A DNA stretch of 64,000 nucleotides from positions 184,561 to 248,560 of the forward strand of contig NZ_CABVIX010000007.1 of assembly GCF_902498185.1 (NCBI RefSeq), read 5' to 3'. Numbering within the stretch: the stretch's first letter is position 1; the number at the start of each line of letters is the position of its first letter. The notes under the pieces are model-generated. The model saw nothing but the letters and a program-made list of their open reading frames with translations, had not been told where the DNA came from and made no database searches. Of this stretch, positions 11,466 through 20,415 are shown piece after piece. Source of the DNA: Pseudomonas fluorescens (GTDB lineage Bacteria; Pseudomonadota; Gammaproteobacteria; Pseudomonadales; Pseudomonadaceae). The position numbers and the translations under genes are program-made.

Positions 11466-11798
11466 ATGGATATCATCGAAACGATCAAAGAGCAGATTGC
11501 CAACAACACCATTCTGCTTTACATGAAAGGCTCGCCGAATGCCCCGCAGTGCGGTTTTTCGGCCAAGGCGGCGCAAGCCGTGATGGGTTGCGGCGAGAAG
11601 TTCGCTTACGTCGACATCCTGCAGAACCCCGAGATTCGCGCCAATCTGCCAAAGTACGCCAACTGGCCGACCTTCCCGCAGCTGTGGGTAGGCGGCGAGC
11701 TGGTCGGCGGCAGCGACATCATGATCGAGATGCACGCCAACGGCGAATTGCAGACTCTGATCAAGGACGCTGTTGCCAAGGCTGCTGATCAGGCATAA
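11466..11798 (+). CDS. grxD: Monothiol glutaredoxin Grx4
   Basis: CGFS-type monothiol glutaredoxin of 110 residues that binds and delivers [2Fe-2S] clusters with glutathione and BolA partners. The active site is C29-G-F-S. The conserved TFPQLWVGGELVGGSDI block (cis-Pro and glutathione site) is intact. Followed by a strong terminator. It neighbours bfr and bfd, so the local theme is iron handling. Confidence 0.97.
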   Translation: MDIIETIKEQIANNTILLYMKGSPNAPQCGFSAKAAQAVMGCGEKFAYVDILQNPEIRANLPKYANWPTFPQLWVGGELVGGSDIMIEMHANGELQTLIKDAVAKAADQA

Positions 11799-11813
11799 GC
11801 CACCGGCAATGAG

Positions 11814-11842
11814 AAAGCCCCGCTGATGCGGGGCTTTTTTAT
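11814..11842 (+). terminator. Intrinsic terminator of grxD
   Basis: Perfect 10-bp stem AAAGCCCCGC / GCGGGGCTTT with a TGAT loop, then a run of T. It lies 15 bp past the grxD stop and before the convergent bfr gene. Confidence 0.92.
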
Positions 11843-11860
11843 TTGTCGCAAGCGGGAGGT

Positions 11861-12331
11861 CTACTCCCCCATCTGCGACTGCAGGTAATTTTCCAGGCCG
11901 ATCTTGTCGATCAGGCTGAGCTGGGTTTCCAGCCAGTCGATGTGCTCTTCCTCGGACTCGAGAATGTCTTCGAGCATGTCGCGGCTGCCGAAGTCACCGA
12001 GCGTCTCGCAATGGGCAATGGCCGCCTTCAGGTCGATCAGCGCTTTTTGCTCGATCTTGAGGTCGCACTCGATCATCTCGCGGGTGTGCTCGCCGATCAG
12101 CAGCTTGCCGAGGTCTTGAACGTTGGGAATACCTTCGAGGAAAAGAATACGCTTGATCAGCTTGTCAGCGTGCTTCATCTCGTCGATGGATTCCTTGTAC
12201 TCATGCTTGCCGAGCTTTTCCAGGCCCCAGTCTTCGTACATGCGCGCATGCAGGAAATACTGGTTGATGGCGACCAGCTCGTTTCCGAGGATCTTGTTGA
12301 GATGCTGGATGACGCTAATATCGCCTTTCAT
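11861..12331 (-). CDS. bfr: Bacterioferritin (haem-containing iron store)
   Basis: Subunit of the 24-mer iron storage shell, 156 residues. Ferroxidase ligands are at family positions E18, E51, H54, E94 and the later E/H pair in [11 protein letters not shown]; the haem-bridging M52 is present. Iron release from bacterioferritin uses Bfd, whose gene lies just upstream on the same strand. The 198-bp gap to bfd contains the bfd terminator, so bfr has its own promoter. Confidence 0.97.
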   Translation of the reverse strand: MKGDISVIQHLNKILGNELVAINQYFLHARMYEDWGLEKLGKHEYKESIDEMKHADKLIKRILFLEGIPNVQDLGKLLIGEHTREMIECDLKIEQKALIDLKAAIAHCETLGDFGSRDMLEDILESEEEHIDWLETQLSLIDKIGLENYLQSQMGE

Positions 12332-12491
12332 GCTGGAGCCTGCCCTTCAAATGTGCCGATAAGCAGGATTTTGAGCTTGAGCAGTTCTACTGTCAAACCT
12401 AAGTTATTGAATAATAAATAAAAATTAATCGGAATAAGAATGTTTTTGAACCGCGTCTTAACCCTAACTGTTTGAATTACAGGCATAAAAA

Positions 12492-12512
12492 AACCGGACA
12501 CTGGGTCCGGTT
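12492..12512 (-). terminator. Intrinsic terminator of bfd
   Basis: On the minus strand, stem AACCGGAC / GTCCGGTT with a five-base loop is followed by a T7 run (A-run at 12487-12493 on the plus strand). It begins 18 bp past the bfd stop codon. Confidence 0.9.
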
Positions 12513-12529
12513 CTTGAAATTGGGCACTT

Positions 12530-12748
12530 TTACGCCGCGGTAAATTCCACGGGATAGGGCAGGGCAGCCTGGCTGGTCTGCAGTTCGGTGAGGGTGTCGC
12601 GTACCACCTCCTTGGCAAGGCAGGCACATTTTCCACACTGGGTGCCAACTTGAGTGGCGGCTCGAACTTCCTTGTAGCTGCAGCATCCTTCATAGATCGC
12701 ATCGCGAATCTGTCCGTCGGTTACACCAACACAAAGACACACATACAT
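12530..12748 (-). CDS. bfd: Bacterioferritin-associated ferredoxin
   Basis: Small [2Fe-2S] protein (72 residues) that reduces bacterioferritin to mobilise iron. Cluster ligands C4, C6, C38 and C41 are present in the family pattern CxC...CxxC. Expression is normally induced by iron limitation, and a Fur-like box lies 47 bp upstream of the start. Confidence 0.95.
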   Translation of the reverse strand: MYVCLCVGVTDGQIRDAIYEGCCSYKEVRAATQVGTQCGKCACLAKEVVRDTLTELQTSQAALPYPVEFTAA

Positions 12749-12794
12749 AAAGTCAGACCATCACTGGTTGCGGCTTGATGTTCTGGAGACTAAT

Positions 12795-12813
12795 GGTAAT
12801 GAGAATGCTTGTC
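12795..12813. promoter_or_regulatory. Fur-like box upstream of bfd
   Basis: GGTAATGAGAATGCTTGTC matches the classical Fur box GATAATGATAATCATTATC at 13-14 of 19 positions. The placement 47 bp before bfd, and known Fur control of bfd in Pseudomonas, support the call. Binding is inferred. Confidence 0.65.
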
Positions 12814-12960
12814 AAAGCACGGATGTGAGCTTTGTGCGCCGGCCGACCAGCGGTTGCATTCGGTCTGTCACCTCAAGCGGTGTATGATGGCCGGCCTTTG
12901 TGTGCGCCGAGCGGCATAGGTCGCTCGGGCCGCCTTTTCATCACCATCAGGAGATATCGA

Positions 12961-13563
12961 ATGAGCGTGCTCGTTGGTAAACAAGCCCCGGACTTCACCG
13001 TCGCCGCCGTACTCGGCAATGGCGAAATCGTCGACAGCTTCAACCTGGCTTCGGCCATCAAGGGCAAATATGGCCTGGTGTTCTTCTACCCACTGGACTT
13101 CACCTTCGTCTGCCCGTCCGAGCTGATCGCGCTGGACAATCGCATCCCTGACTTCCAGGCGCGCAACGTCGAAGTGATCGGCGTTTCGATCGACTCGCAC
13201 TTCACCCATAACGCCTGGCGCAACACTCCGGTCGAGAAGGGCGGTATCGGCCAGGTCAAGTACACCCTGGCGGCCGACATCTCCCACGAGATCTGCAAGG
13301 CCTACGACGTCGAGTCCGAAGGCGGCGTGGCCTTCCGTGGCGCATTCCTGATCGACGACAAGGGCGTTGTCCGCTCGCAGATCGTCAACGACCTGCCGCT
13401 GGGCCGTAACATGGACGAGCTGCTGCGTCTGGTCGATGCCCTGCAATTCCACGAAGAGCACGGCGAAGTCTGCCCGGCCAACTGGAAGAAAGGCGACAAG
13501 GGCATGACCGCATCGCCTGAAGGCGTTGCTGCTTACCTGAGCGAGAATGCTGGCAAGCTGTAA
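12961..13563 (+). CDS. 2-Cys peroxiredoxin (AhpC/TSA family)
   Basis: Thiol peroxidase of 200 residues that reduces H2O2 and organic peroxides. Peroxidatic C51 lies in DFTFVCPSE and resolving C171 in EVCPANW; the arginine and Thr of the active site are present. The start ATG 12961-12963 follows an AGGAGATATC ribosome site; the frame continues upstream, but the extension does not resemble the family. KGGIG is present but no C-terminal YF motif is seen, which suggests a less over-oxidation-sensitive enzyme. Followed by a strong terminator. Confidence 0.95.
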   Translation: MSVLVGKQAPDFTVAAVLGNGEIVDSFNLASAIKGKYGLVFFYPLDFTFVCPSELIALDNRIPDFQARNVEVIGVSIDSHFTHNAWRNTPVEKGGIGQVKYTLAADISHEICKAYDVESEGGVAFRGAFLIDDKGVVRSQIVNDLPLGRNMDELLRLVDALQFHEEHGEVCPANWKKGDKGMTASPEGVAAYLSENAGKL

Positions 13564-13575
13564 TCGCCACGCATG

Positions 13576-13606
13576 AAAAAACCGGCCGTCATGGCCGGTT
13601 TTTTTT
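13576..13606. terminator. Bidirectional terminator between peroxiredoxin and rnt
   Basis: Stem AACCGGCC / GGCCGGTT with five-base loop GTCAT, an A-run on the left and a T8 run on the right. It can serve both the peroxiredoxin gene (plus) and rnt (minus, stop at 13626). Confidence 0.92.
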
Positions 13607-13625
13607 GCGTGACGCTCAGCTCGAC

Positions 13626-14297
13626 TCAGTCGTTGAAGTCGCGCCAGCCTCCCATCTCTTTCCAGCGGTTGACGATACCGCAGAACAGCTCGGCGGTCTT
13701 CTCGGTGTCGTAGCGGGCCGAGTGCGCCTCACGACCATCGAAGTCGATATCGGCGCTCTGGCAGGCACGGGCCAGCACGGTCTGGCCGTAGGCCAGGCCA
13801 GCGAGGGTCGCGGTATCGAAGCTGGAGAAAGGGTGGAACGGGTTGCGCTTGAGGTCGTTGCGCGTGACAGCCGCGTTCAGGAACCCCAGGTCGAAGCTGC
13901 TGTTATGTCCGACCAGGATTGCCCGTTTGCAGCCGTTGGCCTTCAGCGCCTTGCGCACACCCCGGAAGATGTCGGTCAGGGCTGATTCTTCGCTCACCGC
14001 CATGCGCAGCGGGTGGTCTAGCTTGATCCCGGTGAACTCCAGGGCGGCCTGCTCGATGTTGGCACCTTCGAACGGCTCGACGCGGAAGAAGTAGGTGTGT
14101 TCAGGGAACAGGAAGCCCTTTTCATCCATGCCGATGGTGACGGCGGCGATTTCCAGCAGCGCGTCGGTCGCGCTGTTGAAACCGCCGGTCTCGACATCCA
14201 CCACTACCGGCAGGTAACCGCGAAAGCGTTCGGCCATCGGGTGACGCGGGCCGCCCGCTTGACCGTCCTGGTCGTCATCATAGCGATCTTCGCTCAC
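13626..14297 (-). CDS. rnt: Ribonuclease T
   Basis: DEDDh-family 3'-5' exoribonuclease that trims tRNA, 5S and 23S 3' ends; works as a dimer in the cytosol. The 223-residue protein has exo [12 protein letters not shown], exo [16 protein letters not shown] and exo [19 protein letters not shown] with the catalytic His. It starts at GTG 14295-14297, which overlaps the pyrC stop by four bases (GTGA), so it is translationally coupled to pyrC. Confidence 0.96.
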   Translation of the reverse strand: MSEDRYDDDQDGQAGGPRHPMAERFRGYLPVVVDVETGGFNSATDALLEIAAVTIGMDEKGFLFPEHTYFFRVEPFEGANIEQAALEFTGIKLDHPLRMAVSEESALTDIFRGVRKALKANGCKRAILVGHNSSFDLGFLNAAVTRNDLKRNPFHPFSSFDTATLAGLAYGQTVLARACQSADIDFDGREAHSARYDTEKTAELFCGIVNRWKEMGGWRDFND

Positions 14298-15340
14298 GCG
14301 TTTTCCTCCAGCAGGCGCCAGCGCAGTTTTTCACCGGCGCGCAGCGGAACGACTGTCTGCTCACCGAAGGGCAGGCTGTCGGGTGCGGTCCATTCTTCGC
14401 GGACCAGGGTAATGGTGTCGGTGTTCGCAGGCAGGCCATAGAAGGCGGGACCGTGCAGGCTGGCGAAGCCTTCAAGCTTGTCCAGCGCACCACGTTGTTC
14501 GAACGCCTCGGCGTACATCTCGATGGCGGCGTAGGCGGTGTAGCAGCCGGCACAGCCGCAGGCGGCTTCCTTGGCGTGACGGGCGTGGGGCGCCGAGTCG
14601 GTACCGAGGAAGAACTTGCTGCTGCCACTGGTGGCCGCATCCAGCAACGCCATCTGGTGAGTGTTGCGCTTGAGAATCGGCAGGCAGTAGAAGTGCGGGC
14701 GGATGCCGCCAACCAGCATGTGGTTGCGGTTGTACAGCAGGTGCTGGGCGGTGATGGTCGCGGCAACGTTGGCCGGGGCTTCGTTGACGAACTGCGCGGC
14801 ATCGGCGGTGGTGATGTGCTCGAAGACCACCTTGAGGGTCGGGAAACGCTCGACGACGCGGCGCAGGTGCTCGTCGATGAACAGCTTCTCGCGGTCGAAG
14901 ACGTCGACCTCGCCACGGGTCACTTCACCGTGCACCAGCAGCAGCATGCCCACTTCGGCCATGACTTCGAGCACCGGGAAGATCTTGTCGACGCTGGTGA
15001 CACCGGAATCGGAGTTGGTCGTCGCGCCTGCCGGGTAGAGCTTGGCGGCGTGGATGAAACCGGTGGCCATGGCCGCGCGGATTTCCTCGGGCTGGGTACG
15101 GTCGGTCAGGTACAGCACCATCAGCGGCTCGAAGCGGCTGCCAGCCGGGCGTGCGGCGAGAATGCGCTCACGGTAGGCGCCAGCCTCGGCGGCGCTGCGC
15201 ACCGGCGGTACCAGGTTGGGCATGATGATGGCGCGGGCAAAGGTGCGCGCCACGTCACCGACAGTGTGTGGCAGGACAGCGCCATCGCGAAGATGGATGT
15301 GCCAGTCATCGGGACGCAGGAGGGTCAGGCGATCGGACAT
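14294..15340 (-). CDS. pyrC: Dihydroorotase (class II)
   Basis: Zinc enzyme of pyrimidine biosynthesis that closes carbamoyl aspartate to dihydroorotate. The ATG at 15338-15340 gives 348 residues, the length of E. coli PyrC. Metal and substrate motifs are [10 protein letters not shown] (HxH), the Lys in [15 protein letters not shown] that is carboxylated in the family, [14 protein letters not shown] and LGTDSAPH. Overlaps rnt by 4 bp; divergent from motY. Confidence 0.97.
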   Translation of the reverse strand: MSDRLTLLRPDDWHIHLRDGAVLPHTVGDVARTFARAIIMPNLVPPVRSAAEAGAYRERILAARPAGSRFEPLMVLYLTDRTQPEEIRAAMATGFIHAAKLYPAGATTNSDSGVTSVDKIFPVLEVMAEVGMLLLVHGEVTRGEVDVFDREKLFIDEHLRRVVERFPTLKVVFEHITTADAAQFVNEAPANVAATITAQHLLYNRNHMLVGGIRPHFYCLPILKRNTHQMALLDAATSGSSKFFLGTDSAPHARHAKEAACGCAGCYTAYAAIEMYAEAFEQRGALDKLEGFASLHGPAFYGLPANTDTITLVREEWTAPDSLPFGEQTVVPLRAGEKLRWRLLEENA

Positions 15341-15472
15341 TGGGGTTTCCAGGCGGGTCGAACTCAAGGATCAATGCTACCGGAAAAGCCAGGGGCGAGC
15401 ACTGGCTATCAAGTTTTGCAGGTTCCGACCGATAGCTTGCAGGAATGCCGTGAAAAATCTGTGGAGCCGACC

Positions 15473-16513
15473 GTGCGCCAGCGTTATCTAGCCCTGTTCA
15501 GTATGTTTGCCAGCCTGCCGGCCATGGCGCTGACGTTCCAGACTCGCATGGAGAACATCGAGTGGAAGGTCGAGGGCGATCAGTTCGAGTGCCGACTGAT
15601 CCAGCCTATCAGCGGTTTTGGCAGTGGCGAGTTCGTGCGCCGTGCCGGCGAACAGGCGACTTTTCAGCTGCGCTCCAGCGGCAACGTGCTGGGCGGGGGC
15701 TCCGCGACACTCCTTGCCGCAGCGGCACCCTGGCAGCCAGGGCGGGGCGACATCGATCTTGGCGCGGTGCGCCTGGCGCGCAGTGGAGTGCTGTTCACCA
15801 CTTCACAAGGCCAGGCCAGCCGCTTGCTCAACGGGCTGCTCGACGGCCGCAGCACGGTGGTGCGCAATCACACCGGCGAGGGTGGCCGGGTCATGGAAGT
15901 ACGGGTCCTGCCGGTAAGCTTCGGCAAGGCGTTCGATGACTATCAGGTCTGTGCCGGCAAGCTGCTGGCTATGAACTACGACCAGATTCGCCAGACGCTG
16001 GTCGGCTTTCCCGGAGGCGGCATCGAGCTGGACGGCAGTGCCCGGGCCCGGCTCGACCTCATCCTGGACTACATGAAGGCCGATCCCACGGTCAACCGCA
16101 TCGAGCTCGACGGCCATTCCGACAACAGCGGCAACCGCCTGACCAACCGTGACCTGTCGCGCCGTCGCGCATTGGCTGTCCTGGAGTACCTGAAGGCCCG
16201 TGGCGTGCGGGAGGAGCAGGTAACCGTGCGCTTCCATGGCGAGCGTTATCCGCTGGCCAGGAACACGACGCCCGTCAACCGGGCGCGCAACCGGCGGGTC
16301 AACATCCAGCTGGAAAGGGCGGCCGTGGCTGCCCAGCCAGTGCAGGCTGTACCCGCTGCGGTCGATGCAAAGCCGGCCGAGGCGCAGCCGCCCGGTGCTC
16401 CAACGCCTGCACCAGAAACAGCCGCGATCACGAAGAAATCCTCAACACTGCCGTTCGTCGCGCTATCGACAGTTCTTGTCGCTTTGTCGTCACAAGCTGT
16501 CGCCCCACTGTAA
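15473..16513 (+). CDS. motY: Sodium-type flagellar stator-associated protein MotY
   Basis: Periplasmic T-ring protein needed to assemble polar flagellar stators. It starts at GTG 15473-15475 with GGAG six bases upstream, giving 346 residues; the long open frame upstream is antisense to pyrC. A signal peptide (about residues 1-21, ending AMA-LTF) precedes the MotY N-domain, then an OmpA-like peptidoglycan-binding domain ([39 protein letters not shown]). The pyrC-motY-argG neighbourhood is the same in P. aeruginosa. A Pro/Ala linker and a hydrophobic 20-residue tail at the C-terminus are unusual. Confidence 0.88.
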   Translation: MRQRYLALFSMFASLPAMALTFQTRMENIEWKVEGDQFECRLIQPISGFGSGEFVRRAGEQATFQLRSSGNVLGGGSATLLAAAAPWQPGRGDIDLGAVRLARSGVLFTTSQGQASRLLNGLLDGRSTVVRNHTGEGGRVMEVRVLPVSFGKAFDDYQVCAGKLLAMNYDQIRQTLVGFPGGGIELDGSARARLDLILDYMKADPTVNRIELDGHSDNSGNRLTNRDLSRRRALAVLEYLKARGVREEQVTVRFHGERYPLARNTTPVNRARNRRVNIQLERAAVAAQPVQAVPAAVDAKPAEAQPPGAPTPAPETAAITKKSSTLPFVALSTVLVALSSQAVAPL

Positions 16514-16518
16514 ATTCT
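16477..16518. promoter_or_regulatory. Tandem ArgR half-sites upstream of argG, overlapping the motY end
   Basis: Two exact TGTCGC hexamers lie 21 bp apart (16477 and 16498), each starting the Pseudomonas ArgR half-site TGTCGC-N8-AA-N5; the first has CA and the second AA at the conserved pair. The site ends 53 bp before the argG start, and the motY stop codon is inside it. It would put argG, like argF, under arginine control. Confidence 0.7.
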
Positions 16519-16571
16519 GCGGCAAGACCGGTAGAATCGACGGCTTTCCGTACAACGCGTGGAGTGATGGC

Positions 16572-17789
16572 ATGGCGGACGTAAAAAAGGTCGTACTGGC
16601 GTATTCCGGCGGCCTTGATACTTCGGTGATTCTCAAGTGGCTGCAGGACACCTACAACTGCGAAGTGGTGACTTTCACCGCTGACCTGGGGCAAGGCGAG
16701 GAGGTCGAGCCGGCCCGCGCCAAGGCACAGGCCATGGGCGTCAAGGAAATCTACATCGACGACCTGCGCGAAGAATTCGTGCGTGACTACGTATTCCCGA
16801 TGTTCCGCGCCAACACTGTCTACGAAGGCGAGTACCTGCTGGGTACTTCCATCGCCCGTCCGCTGATCGCCAAGCGCCTGATCGAGATCGCCAACGAAAC
16901 TGGCGCCGACGCCATTTCCCACGGGGCTACCGGCAAGGGCAACGACCAGGTGCGTTTCGAGCTGGGCGCCTACGCGCTCAAGCCGGGCGTCAAGGTCATT
17001 GCTCCATGGCGTGAGTGGGACCTGCTGTCCCGCGAGAAGCTGATGGACTACGCCGAGAAGCACGGCATCCCGATCGAGCGCCACGGCAAGAAGAAATCGC
17101 CGTACTCGATGGACGCCAACCTGCTGCACATCTCCTACGAAGGCGGTGTCCTGGAAGATACCTGGACCGAGCATGAGGAAGACATGTGGAAGTGGAGCGT
17201 CTCGCCAGAGAACGCCCCGGACAAGGCAACCTACATCGAGCTGACCTACCGCAATGGCGACATCGTTGCCATTGACGGCGTCGAGAAGACCCCAGCCACC
17301 GTACTGGCCGAGCTGAACCAGATCGGCGGTGCCAACGGCATCGGTCGCCTGGACATCGTCGAGAACCGTTACGTCGGCATGAAGTCCCGCGGCTGCTACG
17401 AGACCCCGGGCGGCACCATCATGCTCAAGGCCCACCGCGCCATCGAGTCGATCACCCTGGACCGCGAAGTCGCTCACCTCAAGGACGAGTTGATGCCCAA
17501 GTATGCCAGCCTGATCTACACCGGCTACTGGTGGAGCCCGGAGCGCGTGATGCTGCAGCAGATGATCGACGCCTCCCAGGCCAACGTGAACGGCGTGGTT
17601 CGCTTGAAGCTGTACAAAGGCAACGTCGTGGTTGTCGGCCGCCAGTCGGACGACTCGCTGTTCGATGCCAACATCGCGACCTTCGAGGAAGATGGCGGCG
17701 CCTACAACCAGGCTGATGCCGCTGGCTTCATCAAGCTCAATGCCCTGCGCATGCGCATTGCCGCCAACAAAGGCCGCTCGCTGCTGTAA
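16572..17789 (+). CDS. argG: Argininosuccinate synthase
   Basis: Joins citrulline and aspartate using ATP in arginine biosynthesis. The ATG at 16572 gives 405 residues, the standard length. The PP-loop motif [10 protein letters not shown] is near residue 10; [29 protein letters not shown] and [12 protein letters not shown] are all intact. The ribosome site GGAGTGAT precedes the start. It follows motY by 58 bp, with an ArgR-like site between, and ends in a strong terminator. Confidence 0.98.
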   Translation: MADVKKVVLAYSGGLDTSVILKWLQDTYNCEVVTFTADLGQGEEVEPARAKAQAMGVKEIYIDDLREEFVRDYVFPMFRANTVYEGEYLLGTSIARPLIAKRLIEIANETGADAISHGATGKGNDQVRFELGAYALKPGVKVIAPWREWDLLSREKLMDYAEKHGIPIERHGKKKSPYSMDANLLHISYEGGVLEDTWTEHEEDMWKWSVSPENAPDKATYIELTYRNGDIVAIDGVEKTPATVLAELNQIGGANGIGRLDIVENRYVGMKSRGCYETPGGTIMLKAHRAIESITLDREVAHLKDELMPKYASLIYTGYWWSPERVMLQQMIDASQANVNGVVRLKLYKGNVVVVGRQSDDSLFDANIATFEEDGGAYNQADAAGFIKLNALRMRIAANKGRSLL

Positions 17790-17809
17790 GGCTAGATCGC
17801 TGCACAAGA

Positions 17810-17833
17810 AAACCCGGCCTGTCCGGGTTTTTT
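17810..17833 (+). terminator. Intrinsic terminator of argG
   Basis: Stem AAACCCGG / CCGGGTTT with a five-base loop and T-run, 20 bp past the argG stop. The next gene on the right converges. Confidence 0.9.
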
Positions 17834-17860
17834 CATGCCTGCTGGAATGCCTTCTTGCCC

Positions 17861-18376
17861 TCATGCAACCGGTTCATGCGCCTCCATGGGGCGCACATCG
17901 ACGGTAATGCACGTCTGCGTGTCCAGGTTGTAGATCACCCAGCTGAATGCCTTGGCGGGTTGCTGGTCCATGCTGCGCGACAGCTGCTTCTCGATGACCG
18001 CCCGCGCGTCATTGCCCGACAGCGCGATGGTGATCACATCCTTGGCCTCTGCTGGCGGCGCCGCTCCTTCGCGGGGTGCGGCCAGGCTCGGGAGCGCATG
18101 TGCACGTCCTGGGTCAGGTGGCACGTCCTCGGCAACCGGTGCTGGCGCAGACGAGGGCTCTGCCTTGGCCATCGGGATATACAGTGATTTGTAGTTGAAG
18201 TTGAGAGTCAGGAAAAACAGCACTGTCAGGAAAAATGGGAAACACACCAGGAACCATGTGTAGATAGTCTGGCTGCCTTCGCTCAGAAAAGGTAACGACG
18301 CCAGCGCCGAGGCTTCGATGATCCCCGCGAATATGGCGATTATGGTCAGCGGACTGGTAGGTTCTACACGGCTCAT
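17861..18376 (-). CDS. Hypothetical two-helix inner-membrane protein
   Basis: Not assigned to a named family. The 171-residue form starts at ATG 18374-18376; a GTG 39 bp upstream (18415) would add 13 residues. Two hydrophobic helices lie near the N-terminus (about residues 9-30 and 37-57, IYTWFLVCFPFFLTVLFFL). A Pro/Ala-rich linker follows, then a soluble domain of about 60 residues ending DTQTCITVDVRPM. Topology suggests a short periplasmic loop and a cytosolic C-terminal domain. Convergent with argG. Confidence 0.6.
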   Translation of the reverse strand: MSRVEPTSPLTIIAIFAGIIEASALASLPFLSEGSQTIYTWFLVCFPFFLTVLFFLTLNFNYKSLYIPMAKAEPSSAPAPVAEDVPPDPGRAHALPSLAAPREGAAPPAEAKDVITIALSGNDARAVIEKQLSRSMDQQPAKAFSWVIYNLDTQTCITVDVRPMEAHEPVA

Positions 18377-18762
18377 TTTTGGATTGCCTGTTGATGCGTA
18401 GACCACCTTTATCACGCCTGTTCAACCTGCAGAAGCATGCGGCATTTCGTCATCAGGAAAGCATTCCGAGTGGTTGGCAGCTCGATGATGTCTGCCGTCC
18501 GTAATTAGAGAAATTTCCTGCGCTCTGCGTGGACGATTTGAGGGGAAGTCAAGTGAGGGCAGTGCTATTTTTGCAGTGTGGTCGATGCATGCTAGTTGAT
18601 CGACAACTGTTACAGGATGATGCGTCTTGTAGGAAGTTTCCGTTAATCGCGTAGGTTCTCTCCTTGCATGTATGTGTGGGGGTGGTCATGGTCCTCGACC
18701 GTGTCCTGTTAGGCTATCGTGCAACTTCAAAACTAGAAAAACATCGAAACTTTGGATATCCC
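18377..18762. other. Divergent upstream region of the response regulator gene
   Basis: A 386-bp gap between the membrane-protein gene (minus) and the response regulator (plus). It is more A/T-rich than its surroundings, as expected for promoters. Short palindromic pieces such as GGAAGTTTCC (around 18638) are visible, but no recognised operator or supported gene. Confidence 0.5.
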
Positions 18763-19389
18763 ATGAATAAAGTGTTGATCGTGGATGATCACCCGGTTAT
18801 TCGTCTGGCCGTACGCATGCTGATGGAGCGGCATGGCTACGAGGTCGTGGCGGAAACGGACAATGGTGTGGATGCACTGCAACTGGCGCGGGAAAGCCTT
18901 CCGGATATCGTCATACTCGACATCGGCATACCCAAGCTCGATGGCATGGAAGTTGTCGCACGGCTGGTAGCCGCCCACCCCGAGACCAAGGTGCTGGTGC
19001 TGACGTCCCAGTCCGCTGGCCATTTTTCGATGCGCTGCATGCAGGCAGGTGCGGCGGGCTACGTTTGCAAGCAACAGGACCTGACAGAACTGCTGAGCGC
19101 GATCAAGGCTGTATTGTCCGGCTATAGCTATTTCCCGAATCAGGCACTGCACAAGGTGCGCACCAACCTCAACGGCGGCACCGAGGCTGAAATGGTCGGG
19201 CGATTGTCGGGGAGGGAAATGATGGTGCTGCAGCAACTTGCCAAGGGCAAATCCAACAAGGAGATCGCTGAAGGCATGTTTCTCAGCAACAAGACCGTGA
19301 GCACTTACAAGACGCGCCTGTTGTTAAAGCTCAATGCCCGTTCGCTGGTCGATCTGATCGAGCTCGCCCAGCGTCATGGAATTGCCTGA
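18763..19389 (+). CDS. NarL/FixJ-family response regulator, BvgA/EvgA/RocA1-like
   Basis: Two-component DNA-binding regulator of 208 residues. Receiver domain (about 1-120): acidic pocket D8-D9, phospho-acceptor D53 in VILDIGIP, Thr/Ser switch in VLTSQS, Lys in GYVCKQQD. LuxR-type helix-turn-helix at the C-terminus (LSGREMMVLQQLAKGKSNKEIAEGMFLSNKTVSTYKTRLLLKLNARS). The chosen start is the MNKVLIVDDH methionine because the receiver fold starts there. No sensor kinase is adjacent, so it is an orphan regulator whose partner is elsewhere. Confidence 0.88.
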   Translation: MNKVLIVDDHPVIRLAVRMLMERHGYEVVAETDNGVDALQLARESLPDIVILDIGIPKLDGMEVVARLVAAHPETKVLVLTSQSAGHFSMRCMQAGAAGYVCKQQDLTELLSAIKAVLSGYSYFPNQALHKVRTNLNGGTEAEMVGRLSGREMMVLQQLAKGKSNKEIAEGMFLSNKTVSTYKTRLLLKLNARSLVDLIELAQRHGIA

Positions 19390-19439
19390 GGAGTACTGGG
19401 CTGTCCAGGCCTTGAGCTTCGCAGCGCCCTGTAGCAAGA

Positions 19440-19457
19440 GCGCCGCACTTGCGGCGC
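19440..19457. terminator. GC-rich hairpin after the response regulator gene
   Basis: GCGCCGC-ACTT-GCGGCGC, a perfect 7-bp stem 50 bp past the stop codon and before a convergent gene. It lacks a T-run. The flanks (CCTGTAGCAAGAGC...GCGGG) resemble degenerate Pseudomonas REP elements. Confidence 0.45.
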
Positions 19458-19494
19458 GGGATCCCAAGGGCGCCCACAAATTCCAGCGGACAAG

Positions 19495-19671
19495 TCACAA
19501 GTCAAAATCATAATCGGCCAATTGCCGCTTCAAACGCCGCTCTTCCAGCAAATTGTCGATAGTGCGGCGTTTGTCGAGGTTGGTCTTGGCGGGTTCCACC
19601 TGGGGCTCGTCGTCATCGGTGCTGGTGAAGTCTTCGTCGATCGCCAGGTCTTCTTTTTCATCGGTGCTCAT
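19495..19671 (-). CDS. Small conserved protein, PA3496-like
   Basis: A 58-residue protein (begins MSTDEKEDLAIDEDFTS, ends LADYDFDL) with a GGAG ribosome site eight bases before ATG. The N-terminal half is very acidic; the C-terminal half is basic and helical (LDKRRTIDNLLEERRLKRQ). It resembles P. aeruginosa PA3496, which also sits beside nth. Function unknown. Likely cotranscribed from the nth side (same strand, 105-bp gap). Confidence 0.75.
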   Translation of the reverse strand: MSTDEKEDLAIDEDFTSTDDDEPQVEPAKTNLDKRRTIDNLLEERRLKRQLADYDFDL

Positions 19672-19776
19672 CAGTCACTCCAAGCCATCAGGGCCGTTGG
19701 CCGACCTTATAACGAGAAATGCGAAGCGGGTAAAAAAGATTTTTTCAATCGCCAGGGGTAGATCTTGGCTATCACC

Positions 19777-20415
19777 TCAATCGTCGGAGGTTTTGTGCTT
19801 GTACTCGCACAGGTCTTCGATGCGGCAACTGCCACACCGCGGCTTGCGCGCCTGGCACACATACCGGCCATGCAGGATCAGCCAGTGGTGGGCGTCGAGG
19901 AGGTAATCCTTGGGGACGAACTTGAGCAGCTTCTTCTCCACCTCCAGAACGTTCTTGCCAGGCGCGATGCCGGTGCGATTGCTCACGCGGAAGATATGCG
20001 TGTCGACGGCCATCGCCAGCTGACGAAATGCAGTGTTCAACACCACATTGGCAGTCTTGCGGCCCACCCCCGGCAAGGCTTCGAGCGCCTCGCGGCTTTG
20101 GGGTACTTCGCTGCCATGCTGCTCGACCAGCAGGCGACAGGTCTCGATGACGTTCTTCGCCTTGCTGTTGTAGAGGCCGATGGTCTTGATATAGGTGCTC
20201 AAGCCCTCGACGCCCAAGGCAAGGATCGCTTCCGGCGTATTGGCCACCGGGTACAGCCTGGCAGTGGCCTTGTTCACGCCGACATCGGTGGCCTGGGCCG
20301 AAAGAATCACGGCGATCAGCAGCTCGAAAGGCGTCGTGTAGGCCAGCTCGGTCTTGGGATCGGGGTTGTCTTCATGCAGCCTGCGAAAGATTTCGAGGCG
20401 TTTGGCAGCGTTCAT
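19777..20415 (-). CDS. nth: Endonuclease III (base excision repair)
   Basis: DNA glycosylase/AP lyase that removes oxidised pyrimidines; 212 residues. The helix-hairpin-helix LPGVGRKTANVVL carries the catalytic Lys, followed by the catalytic Asp in AVDTHIFRVSNR. The C-terminal [4Fe-4S] motif C-x6-C-x2-C-x5-C is present (CQARKPRCGSCRIEDLC). It lies only 61 bp after metG on the same strand; in P. aeruginosa the rnf/rsx electron-transport genes lie near this position. Confidence 0.97.
   Translation of the reverse strand: MNAAKRLEIFRRLHEDNPDPKTELAYTTPFELLIAVILSAQATDVGVNKATARLYPVANTPEAILALGVEGLSTYIKTIGLYNSKAKNVIETCRLLVEQHGSEVPQSREALEALPGVGRKTANVVLNTAFRQLAMAVDTHIFRVSNRTGIAPGKNVLEVEKKLLKFVPKDYLLDAHHWLILHGRYVCQARKPRCGSCRIEDLCEYKHKTSDD

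Noticed and set aside
15373..15440. Sigma-54 promoter upstream of motY
   Set aside because: TGGC and TTGC elements are visible, but GG and GC are 12 rather than 10 bp apart.
14453..15472. N-terminal extension of MotY giving a 686-residue protein
   Set aside because: The extension is antisense to pyrC; a GTG with a good ribosome site and signal peptide marks the real start at 15473.
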